In this document: piece after piece, positions 1-4,835 of the stretch
How the letters are laid out: every line of letters starts with the position of its first letter
Numbering within the stretch: the stretch's first letter is position 1
DNA from: CAZZBK01 sp964652155
Lineage (GTDB): Bacteria; Planctomycetota; Planctomycetia; Pirellulales; PNKZ01
NCBI GenBank assembly: GCA_964652155.1
Contig: CAZZBK010000240.1
Location: 1-5,193 of the forward strand
Direction of reading: 5' to 3'
DNA length: 5,193 nt
Program-made: the position numbers and the translations under genes
Notes under the pieces: model-generated
Seen by the model: only the letters and a program-made list of their open reading frames with translations
The model's database searches: none
What the model was told of the DNA's origin: nothing

Positions 1-88
1 TCGGGCGAAGGGTTAAATCAATCGTCTACGCGTGTAGAAGCCCCCACTGAAATGTTTCGGGACGCGGGTTCGATTCCCGCCGCCTCCA
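1..88 (+). ncRNA. ssrA: tmRNA (transfer-messenger RNA), 3' portion, 5' end outside window
   Basis: tmRNA rescues ribosomes stalled on broken mRNAs by acting first as alanyl-tRNA and then as template for a degradation tag. Only the 3' end is here, so the tag reading frame cannot be read. The T-arm is perfect: stem GCGGG (64-68), loop TTCGATT (69-75), stem CCCGC (76-80). The 3' acceptor strand CGCCTCC (81-87) and discriminator A (88) follow. U at tRNA position 70 (85) fits the G3-U70 alanine identity pair known for tmRNA. The run from the small hairpin TCTAC/GTAGA (25-29/34-38) through TTTCGGGACGCGGG aligns with the last pseudoknot and tail of known tmRNAs. CCA is not encoded (next bases TAA), so it must be added enzymatically. 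A normal tRNA is unlikely, because the upstream 60 bases form no D or anticodon arm. Confidence 0.94.
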
Positions 89-90
89 TA

Positions 91-123
91 AGACGCCACC
101 TTTGACGGGTGGCGTCTTTTTTT
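91..123 (+). terminator. Rho-independent terminator of tmRNA
   Basis: A perfect 10-bp stem AGACGCCACC (91-100) / GGTGGCGTCT (108-117) encloses a 7-nt loop and runs into seven T (117-123). It starts two bases after the tmRNA 3' end. On the minus strand no T-run follows the stem, so it serves the plus strand only. The following stretch 124-265, between this terminator and the convergent tRNA-Cys, has no gene; it holds only a weak CCGTCG/CGACGG pairing (230-235/251-256) with no T-run. Confidence 0.93.
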
Positions 124-265
124 GTCGACACGAGCCAGATGGTCATGCTGGATAATGACTTGCGTCAAATACCTCTTCGTCGCCTTCGGGACAGCTTGCG
201 CCATCCGATGACTCCGAATGCCCCTTCGACCGTCGTTTACAAGAATGATGCGACGGAAAGAAAAG

Positions 266-337
266 AGGCGCTGGTCGGAGTCGAACCGACGGTGGCGGAT
301 TTGCAATCCGCTGCCTTAGCCACTTGGCTACAGCGCC
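266..337 (-). tRNA. tRNA-Cys (anticodon GCA)
   Basis: Reads cysteine codons UGC/UGU. On the minus strand the cloverleaf is complete and canonical. The acceptor GGCGCTG pairs with CAGCGCC, and the D-stem GCC/GGC has a loop containing GTGG. The anticodon stem GCGGA/TCCGC carries the loop TTGCAAA (anticodon GCA). The variable loop is 4 nt (CACC), and the T-stem GTCGG/CCGAC has loop TTCGACT. The discriminator is U73, the cysteine identity base. Length is 72 nt without an encoded CCA. It is transcribed toward the tmRNA. No convincing promoter -10/-35 pair was found upstream. Confidence 0.97.
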
Positions 338-360
338 TTAGAAACCAACATTAACCGCTC

Positions 361-387
361 GCTCGGCAACTGACCCACTCGCCGAGC
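361..387. other. Inverted repeat (hairpin) upstream of tRNA-Cys
   Basis: GCTCGGC (361-367) and GCCGAGC (381-387) are perfect complements around a 13-nt loop, 23 bp upstream of the tRNA-Cys 5' end. There is no T-run on either side, so it is not a classical intrinsic terminator. It may shape the precursor leader, end transcription arriving from the esterase genes in a T-less way, or mean nothing. Confidence 0.35.
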
Positions 388-497
388 CCAAGATGTTATC
401 GGCACCCCAGAACGTGGTCAATCGACATTTTCACAACAATCGGCAATCGCAACGCATCTACTCCAACTTAACTGGCCGCCCCCGTGCAATGGCACGT

Positions 498-521
498 GAG
501 CGATCTGTCGGGGCATCGCTC
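498..521 (-). terminator. Possible T-less terminator hairpin after the esterase gene
   Basis: GAGCGAT (498-504) and ATCGCTC (515-521) form a perfect 7-bp stem with a 10-nt loop, 28 bp past the stop codon of the 550-1341 gene. No U-tract follows on the minus strand, so it may only stabilise the mRNA 3' end. The remainder of the 338-549 gap shows nothing else. Confidence 0.3.
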
Positions 522-549
522 CAGCTCGGCGGCGGCTTGATCCAGCGAG

Positions 550-1341
550 CTATTTCTTGACCTGCGCGAACATCCAGGGGACGACCCCTTCGCTATCGGT
601 GTAGGCTGCTGTCCAGCTATCGTGACCAACCCCTTCAAGCTCGGTGTATTTGGGATTTCCACCGGCCGCGCGGATGGCGTTGATCATCGACCGGCTGCGT
701 TCGACCGGCACCGCTTTGTCGGCCGAACCGTGATACGCCCAGAGGGGCACTTTGCTGAGCCGGGCAGCTTGCCGCTCATCGCCGCCACCACAAATCGGCA
801 CAACCGCCGCGAAGCGCTGTGGGAACCGGATCGCCAAGTCCCACGACCCGTAGCCTCCCATCGACAGGCCGGTCAGATAGAGTCGCGCAGAGTCGATGGG
901 GAGTTCTTTCTCCAGTTGATCGAGCACGGCGACGACGACCGCCATTTGATCGCCGATCTCTTTGGTCGGCGTCGATTGCGCTTCCGACCACGGAACTTCG
1001 ACCCAACGTTTATTGGTTCGGCACTGGGGAGCAAATACGAAGCACGGAAATTTCGTCCGATAGTCAGGGTCGGCCAGCCACTTGGGCAGGTACTTGAGCT
1101 GCGCGATGTTGTCGTCGCCACGCTCTCCCGCACCGTGCAATGAAATCACGAGCGGATACTTTTTGCCGGGCACGACCTCGGAGGGCTTGAGCAGCCGATA
1201 GTGAAAGGCCTCGTCCTGGTAGTCGCCACCGGTGTATCGGATCACGCGGTCTTCGTACAGGGCGACCTGTTCAGGAGACGGCGTGGGGCCTGGCGCGGCG
1301 AGGGCAAATGTCATCATCAGCGATGCGGAGATCGAGTGCAT
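550..1341 (-). CDS. Secreted alpha/beta-hydrolase, CE1/COG4099-like esterase (putative feruloyl or acetyl esterase)
   Basis: A 263-residue protein with a complete alpha/beta-hydrolase core. The oxyanion-side motif HGAGERG is at residues 69-75, the typical signature of the COG4099 'predicted peptidase' / CE1-like esterases. The nucleophile elbow GLSMGG (158-163) places Ser160. The likely acid is Asp208 in HGSADKAVPVE, and the catalytic His240 lies in GVGHDSW. Residues 1-15 (hydrophobic SASLMMTFALA) look like a short signal peptide with likely cleavage near ALA-A, so it acts outside the cytoplasm. The ATG at 1341 was chosen because the frame upstream overlaps the previous gene and is composition-poor. 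No clear Shine-Dalgarno is seen, and a TTG 7 codons upstream would add a basic n-region (HPR). By family it should hydrolyse ester bonds, plausibly on substituted polysaccharides; the real substrate is not visible. It lies 116 bp downstream of the CE15 gene on the same strand. Confidence 0.88.
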   Translation of the reverse strand: MHSISASLMMTFALAAPGPTPSPEQVALYEDRVIRYTGGDYQDEAFHYRLLKPSEVVPGKKYPLVISLHGAGERGDDNIAQLKYLPKWLADPDYRTKFPCFVFAPQCRTNKRWVEVPWSEAQSTPTKEIGDQMAVVVAVLDQLEKELPIDSARLYLTGLSMGGYGSWDLAIRFPQRFAAVVPICGGGDERQAARLSKVPLWAYHGSADKAVPVERSRSMINAIRAAGGNPKYTELEGVGHDSWTAAYTDSEGVVPWMFAQVKK

Positions 1342-1457
1342 GAGTGAAAACCTAGGGTGCAAATCAACGATCGATCCATAGCCCAGAATTGAACCGATCG
1401 AACGCGCCGCGCCAAGAGTCGGTTTTGGCCACCCTGGCGTTACCGTCGATGGGCCCG

Positions 1458-2738
1458 TTACTTCGGCTTGCCCAGGTGCGTGTCGGCAAAGTCGATAAAC
1501 GCCTGCCAGTCCTCGCGGTTCATCGAGTGCTTGCCCGCACGGATGAAATAGCCCAGCCGACCGGCGCTGAGCTTTCCGATCTCGGGTATCTGTGGCGAGG
1601 CAAGCCCCTCTGCGCCGAGGAGTTTGTAAACCGCCTCGGCTCCTCGCAGCATCTCGAACTGTCCGTCCGGGTTGGCCCAGGTGTCTTCGGTCGCGTTGCT
1701 GTACAGCAGCGGCCGCGGGGCCATCAGGGCCGCCAGACAATGCTGATCGAAGGGGAGGCGCTCGACCTGATCGTTAAATTGCGGAAAGACATCGTCGAAC
1801 CAATGTGGGAAGCGATCGTTGATGGCTTTGACTGACTCGCCGACTTGTGAACGACTCGGCGCGGTGCCGCCGCAACCCGCCTGATGCGGAATAGCCAGCG
1901 CGATCCGCTCGTCAAACGCTCCGGCGAGCAGCGCGGTTTTGCCGAGCCTCGAGTGTCCGACCACGGCAATTTTCTTGGGATCGAGATCCGCGTCAGTCAC
2001 GAGATAATCGACCGCACGATGAATGCCCCAGGCCCAGGCGGCCACCGTTCCCCACGATGTTGCGCTCGGCGTCGACTGTCCGGCTGAGACAAAATGCGGA
2101 TGCACGCCATCGCTCCAGTCGGGTTTATCAGGATCGATGTCGCCACTGTAGAACGTCGCCACCGCATAGCCGCGGCTGATGACGTACTCGAGATTCCAGA
2201 TGTCTTTCTGCTTGCCTCGGCCTTCTTCGTGCGCGACGTTCCCCTGGCAACTCGGACAGCGGTCAGGCATCCAGACGGTCGGCAACGCCACGCTCGGATC
2301 GTCGACCAGCGTATGATTGCCGCAGAAGTTCATCCCCACAAACACCGGCGCGGGCCCCTTGCGTTGCTTGGGAATCACGAGCAGCAAGTTGATCGGCGGC
2401 GCCGTCGCGGGGCCAAACTGAATCGTGACCTCTTTCTTGATCGCCTGACCGCCGAAGTACGCATCGTCGCGACGCACCACGCGGGCCGTGATCTTGGGCA
2501 CCGCGGGCAAGTACCCATACATGTAATGCTGGAAGAGTTCCTTCAGCTCGACGCGGCGCTGAGTCCATTGCTCTGGTGTGGCGACGCGCTCGCCGCTGGC
2601 GAAAAACACCAACGGGTCGGGCAAGCCGGGGTGCGACTTCAATTGCTCGACCGGCGGGAACTTCTGTTGCGCCCATGCATTGGGAACAACGACAAGGGCG
2701 AGCAGTGTAACCAGCACGGTGGCGACAATACGACGCAT
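1458..2738 (-). CDS. Secreted glucuronoyl esterase-like protein, carbohydrate esterase family 15
   Basis: A 426-residue protein. CE15 enzymes cleave the ester between 4-O-methyl-glucuronic acid of xylan and lignin alcohols. Residues 1-23 form a clear signal peptide: basic MRR, hydrophobic core, cleavage AWA before QQ, so it is exported. The nucleophile motif GHSRLGK (261-267) gives Ser263 followed by the CE15-typical Arg264. Further family blocks are AGCGGTAPSR (287-296), LPFDQH (328-333), the TED..W.NP stretch (350-357, candidate acid Glu351) and the catalytic His404 in RAGKHS, followed by DWQAFIDFADTHL. Length suits a signal peptide plus one catalytic domain. The ATG at 2738 is favoured over one 33 bp upstream because GGAGG lies 9 nt before it and the signal peptide then begins correctly. 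A CPSC pair (161-164) in the loop after the first conserved block is unusual. Other bacterial members have been called acetyl xylan esterases, so exact specificity is uncertain. Confidence 0.92.
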   Translation of the reverse strand: MRRIVATVLVTLLALVVVPNAWAQQKFPPVEQLKSHPGLPDPLVFFASGERVATPEQWTQRRVELKELFQHYMYGYLPAVPKITARVVRRDDAYFGGQAIKKEVTIQFGPATAPPINLLLVIPKQRKGPAPVFVGMNFCGNHTLVDDPSVALPTVWMPDRCPSCQGNVAHEEGRGKQKDIWNLEYVISRGYAVATFYSGDIDPDKPDWSDGVHPHFVSAGQSTPSATSWGTVAAWAWGIHRAVDYLVTDADLDPKKIAVVGHSRLGKTALLAGAFDERIALAIPHQAGCGGTAPSRSQVGESVKAINDRFPHWFDDVFPQFNDQVERLPFDQHCLAALMAPRPLLYSNATEDTWANPDGQFEMLRGAEAVYKLLGAEGLASPQIPEIGKLSAGRLGYFIRAGKHSMNREDWQAFIDFADTHLGKPK

Positions 2739-2747
2739 GGCACTCAA

Positions 2748-2752
2748 CCTCC
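2748..2752 (-). promoter_or_regulatory. Ribosome binding site of the CE15 gene
   Basis: A perfect GGAGG on the minus strand, 9 nt upstream of the ATG at 2738. It decides the start against the in-frame upstream ATG at 2771. It is the only strong Shine-Dalgarno in the window; the other two coding genes lack one. Confidence 0.8.
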
Positions 2753-2765
2753 GCAGGGCGTTTTG

Positions 2766-2786
2766 AGACACGCTTCAATCGTGTCT
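2766..2786 (-). other. Hairpin between the lipoprotein gene and the CE15 gene
   Basis: AGACACG (2766-2772) and CGTGTCT (2780-2786) pair perfectly over a 7-nt loop. It sits 47 bp past the lipoprotein stop and 27 bp before the CE15 start, upstream of the ribosome binding site. On the minus strand it is followed by CAAAACG, not T's, so it is a poor terminator. It could be a processing or stability element, or an operator with dyad symmetry. Confidence 0.4.
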
Positions 2787-2833
2787 GAGCCTAGTCCATA
2801 CCGCAGGCGATGCAATAGTTGAGCAAGCCAAAT

Positions 2834-3877
2834 CTATCGGCTGCGTGGTTCGTTGCCGAACAGCAACAGCCCGGCCGCGGCATTGCCCCCCGAGGCCGAA
2901 TTGCTGCTGGGGCTATTCGAGGCGGGGTTGTTGGAGCTTGCGCCGCTGAAGCCGGTCGACGCGGCGGGTAGGCCCGAGAACACTTGCGGCGCAGCGGCGG
3001 CTGGCGTCGTGGCATTGGGTTGAGCCATTCGCGGCGCTTGCGTTTGACTGGGCGGCACACCCGGTGCGAACACGCTGCCCGAACCGCGCTGGGCGAGCAT
3101 GCGCTGCGTGAACTCGGTCGGCGGCCCTGGCGGCACGATGCCCGGCTGTTCGTTGAACGTTGCTTGCGAGGTGACCGGAATGCCGGTGGTGACAAACGCC
3201 GGCTCGGGCTTGGATTTTCCGAACGGGAGCATAACCCGCTGGCCGGCGAAGCTGGTGCCATCATAGATCGTGCCGCGCTGAAAGGGACCGGTCCCCAAGA
3301 ACCACGAGTCCCTCGAGTCGGCCGCGATGGGCACGCTCCCGGATTGCCAGACCGGCTGTCCCGAGACTTGGTTGTAGGCAAACACGGCGAGCTTCGCGAC
3401 CCCTTTCTGATACGTGCTCTTGGCGAGCGGAATTTCTGGAATGCCCGAGGGGATTCCGGTCACTCCGCTCATCGTGGGCAGGGACATTTGCGGCACGCCG
3501 AGCAAGACATCTTGGCGATTGGTGCCGATCGCGCCGGCCCGCGCTTCGACGACATACGTTGCCTCTTCGCGACTCGCTTTGAGAAAGACGCCACTGGCGA
3601 GCAGTCGCTGGCGGATGCTGCTAATGATGTACCCTTCGTCGCTCGCGCCGCGCAGGTATTGTGGATCGAAGTAGACATCACGACCAGCGAGCGGAGAAAA
3701 ATCCATCGAGCTAATCGCCCGATCAATCGCGGTCGAGAGCAGGAGTTGTTCGGTGCCGGTCCGCATCGTGTCGCTCATGCGCGTCGTGCCACAGCCTGCT
3801 AGCAGCACGGCGCAGCCAAGCAAAACTCCCCAGGAGCCGAGCCCGTCACGAAGATTGAAAACAAGCGACCGTCGCAT
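2834..3877 (-). CDS. Putative lipoprotein, resembling planctomycetal DUF6655 family; function unknown
   Basis: 347 residues. A basic N-terminus (MRRSLVFNLR) and hydrophobic core lead to the lipobox LAGC (26-29), so Cys29 should be lipidated after signal peptidase II cleavage. Gly30 at +2 suggests the outer membrane if E. coli sorting rules apply, which is uncertain here. The next block, TTRMSDTMRTGTEQLLLS then DRAISSMDFSPLAGRDVYFD (31-71), and ATYVVEARAGAIGTNRQDVLLG (107-127) recall the DUF6655 proteins of planctomycetes; this is from memory and was not checked. Residues 128-151 are rich in Pro, Gly and Met. The tail from about 245 is low complexity: Pro/Gln/Ala-rich to 300, then Ser/Asn/Ala/Gly-rich to 336. 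No enzyme motif is visible. The ATG at 3877 is needed to include the signal peptide, although no Shine-Dalgarno precedes it. It may head an operon with the two esterases (95-bp gap). Confidence 0.85.
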   Translation of the reverse strand: MRRSLVFNLRDGLGSWGVLLGCAVLLAGCGTTRMSDTMRTGTEQLLLSTAIDRAISSMDFSPLAGRDVYFDPQYLRGASDEGYIISSIRQRLLASGVFLKASREEATYVVEARAGAIGTNRQDVLLGVPQMSLPTMSGVTGIPSGIPEIPLAKSTYQKGVAKLAVFAYNQVSGQPVWQSGSVPIAADSRDSWFLGTGPFQRGTIYDGTSFAGQRVMLPFGKSKPEPAFVTTGIPVTSQATFNEQPGIVPPGPPTEFTQRMLAQRGSGSVFAPGVPPSQTQAPRMAQPNATTPAAAAPQVFSGLPAASTGFSGASSNNPASNSPSSNSASGGNAAAGLLLFGNEPRSR

Positions 3878-3924
3878 GCGCGTCTGTGAGTGCTAGCGTG
3901 AACATGGTTTCGAGCAGGGGCGGG

Positions 3925-3954
3925 ATTGTAGTGGAATCAGTCACTTGAGCTCAA
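3925..3954 (-). promoter_or_regulatory. Putative sigma70-type promoter of the lipoprotein gene
   Basis: On the minus strand TTGAGC (-35, 4/6 to consensus) and TACAAT (-10, 5/6) are separated by 18 bp. The -10 ends 47 bp before the ATG at 3877. The -35 lies within the palindrome TTGAGCTCAA (3945-3954), which could be an operator. If the three genes form an operon, this would be its promoter. Confidence 0.45.
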
Positions 3955-3964
3955 CCCGAGAAAA

Positions 3965-4054
3965 GTGCTAAATGCAACGTGCTAAGTGCGAAATATCGGA
4001 ACGCTATCGCGTGAGCGCTCTTCCATTTTGCATTCTGCACATAGCATTCTGCGC
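3965..4054. repeat. Dyad-symmetric element built from degenerate 7-bp repeats (TGC family)
   Basis: The left arm has four units of exactly 7 bp, each starting TGC at 3966, 3973, 3980 and 3987 (TGCTAAA, TGCAACG, TGCTAAG, TGCGAAA). The right arm (4053 back to 4026) carries on the minus strand CGCAGAA, TGCTATG, TGCAGAA and TGCAAAA in the same register. Both arms and an inner CGCT/AGCG stem (4002-4005/4014-4017) share one symmetry centre at 4009.5. Across positions 3965-4005 paired with 4014-4054, 27 of 41 are Watson-Crick and 4 more are G-U. The RNA or single-stranded DNA could therefore fold into a long imperfect hairpin with an 8-nt loop. No coding frame here looks real. It lies upstream of the lipoprotein promoter. 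It could be a mobile palindromic element, a structured RNA, or a protein-binding array. Confidence 0.75.
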
Positions 4055-4058
4055 AGCA

Positions 4059-4519
4059 GCGAACCTCACCATGCTCGCTTCGCGTGGCGCATGAAAAAGC
4101 TTCGCGTGTCGTGGCACATTGCCGCGGATGATCGATTACCCCCCCTGTTGCTGACGCGCGACAGGCGGCTTGGCTCGACGGCTTTACTTCATTTCGAGAT
4201 GCCTCGACGAAACATCGCACGACACAACTGTCCGTCACGAACACGTCGCGTGTCTAGAACACACGTTGTTCGCAGCGTCCGGCGAGCGGTCAGCGGTCGC
4301 CATTGTGCTTCGAGCAGGCGAGACACGATGAACTCGACGAGAGGACAAGAACAACCCAGAGGGACATCGCGCAGCGGACCTCAAGCCGTCTGGATGGCCC
4401 GCTCGTTAGTGCCCTGCGTCGTCGAGTATTCACAAGCCTCTTCGCATCTCTGGCCGAGTCGCGTGGGGTGATGGTGCGAAAAGGGCTGGCCTAGTTTTAA
4501 GAGGAAAACTGGGAGGGAA
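4059..4519. other. Gene-free stretch, nothing recognised
   Basis: About 460 bp without a supported gene. The longest open frames here are arginine-rich, without any domain, start signal or ribosome binding site, as expected for random frames in GC-rich DNA. I looked for RNase P RNA, SRP RNA and 6S RNA signatures and saw none. A small inverted repeat AGTTTT/AAAACT (4493-4498/4505-4510) closes the stretch just before the next heptamer cluster. It may be a decayed gene or a spacer. Confidence 0.5.
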
Positions 4520-4547
4520 GTTCTCGGTTCTCCGTTCTCGGTTGAGG
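4520..4547. repeat. Degenerate 7-bp tandem repeat, GTTCTCG family
   Basis: Units start with GTT at 4520, 4527, 4534 and 4541: GTTCTCG, GTTCTCC, GTTCTCG and GTTGAGG. On the minus strand they read as CGAGAAC-type units. The array is separated by five bases (AGCGG, 4548-4552) from the next heptamer array, which also begins each unit with GTT. Confidence 0.7.
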
Positions 4548-4552
4548 AGCGG

Positions 4553-4581
4553 GTTGGGTGTTGGGTGTTGGGTGTTGGGTG
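4553..4581. repeat. Exact 7-bp tandem repeat TTGGGTG x4, potential G-quadruplex
   Basis: Four exact tandem copies of TTGGGTG at 4554, 4561, 4568 and 4575. With the preceding G's there are five GGG runs (4551, 4556, 4563, 4570, 4577) separated by 2, 4, 4 and 4 bases, which meets the usual G-quadruplex pattern on the plus strand. The copies are identical, unlike the neighbouring array, which suggests recent expansion by slippage. Confidence 0.85.
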
Positions 4582-4599
4582 TTTTGGATCCGCACCCAA

Positions 4600-4620
4600 G
4601 CCGGCGGCTCTGCCGCCGGT
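4600..4620. repeat. GC-rich palindrome, REP-like
   Basis: CCGGCGGC (4601-4608) and GCCGCCGG (4612-4619) form a perfect 8-bp stem with a TCT triloop, extended by a G-T pair at 4600/4620. No T-run follows on either strand, so it is not an ordinary intrinsic terminator. It lies 134 bp downstream of the tRNA-Ser 3' end and next to the heptamer arrays. Such palindromes are often multi-copy intergenic elements; copy number cannot be judged here. Confidence 0.6.
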
Positions 4621-4753
4621 CCGGCCGAAGGATGTGGCGCTTCGAATAACGCGAAGATTACCAGCGTTTCCCGAAGGGCGCAAGTTCAGCTCGGTCGTCA
4701 AGGACAATCGATTTCCGAGCAAAGACCTTGAACAGGCAGATAGGAACTTCAAG

Positions 4754-4835
4754 CGGAGGGCACGGGAGTCGAACCCGCAACCGGTTTCCCGGCACGACAT
4801 TTCCAGTGTCGCCGCTAGCCATTCGCTTACCCTCC
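4754..4835 (-). tRNA. tRNA-Ser (anticodon GGA)
   Basis: Reads serine codons UCC/UCU. On the minus strand the acceptor GGAGGGT pairs with GCCCTCC (last pair U-G). The anticodon stem CGACA/TGTCG carries the loop CTGGAAA (anticodon GGA). A long variable arm GCCGG-GAAA-CCGGT marks a class II tRNA. The T-stem GCGGG/CCCGT has loop TTCGACT, and G73 is the serine discriminator. Length is 82 nt and CCA is not encoded. The D region is odd: position 8 is A rather than the nearly universal U, and only a 2-bp D-stem can be drawn (GC/GC) around a loop with the GG pair. No terminator or promoter is clear; a CTTGAA/TTCAAG pairing with a 15-nt loop abuts the 3' end (4727-4753). Confidence 0.9.

Noticed and set aside
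1..88. tmRNA 3' end used as an attachment site of an integrated element
   Set aside because: No second copy of the tmRNA 3' end and no integrase gene are visible in the window.
622..1143. Plus-strand open frame opposite the CE1-like esterase
   Set aside because: It is antisense to a gene with a full catalytic motif set, is Arg/Asp-rich, and has no domain. The long plus-strand frames at 1389-1835, 2094-2822 and 2984-3802 are shadows for the same reason.
1342..1740. In-frame upstream extension of the CE1-like esterase, up to an ATG at 1740
   Set aside because: It would lie inside the 3' end of the CE15 gene in another frame, and its residues look like shadow translation. The hydrophobic export signal starts at the ATG at 1341.
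4320..4400. RNase P RNA-like stretch (GAGGACAAG...)
   Set aside because: The conserved GAGGAAAGTCC and ACAGAA cores of RNase P RNA are missing.
3986..4471. 161-codon plus-strand open frame in the gene-free region
   Set aside because: It begins inside the heptamer element, has no ribosome binding site, is Arg/Ser-rich, and shows no domain.
4520..4581. CRISPR array
   Set aside because: Units are 7 bp and directly adjacent, without spacers or cas genes.
4727..4753. Terminator hairpin directly after tRNA-Ser (CTTGAA/TTCAAG)
   Set aside because: The 6-bp AT-rich stem has a 15-nt loop and only GTCTTTG downstream, too weak to call.
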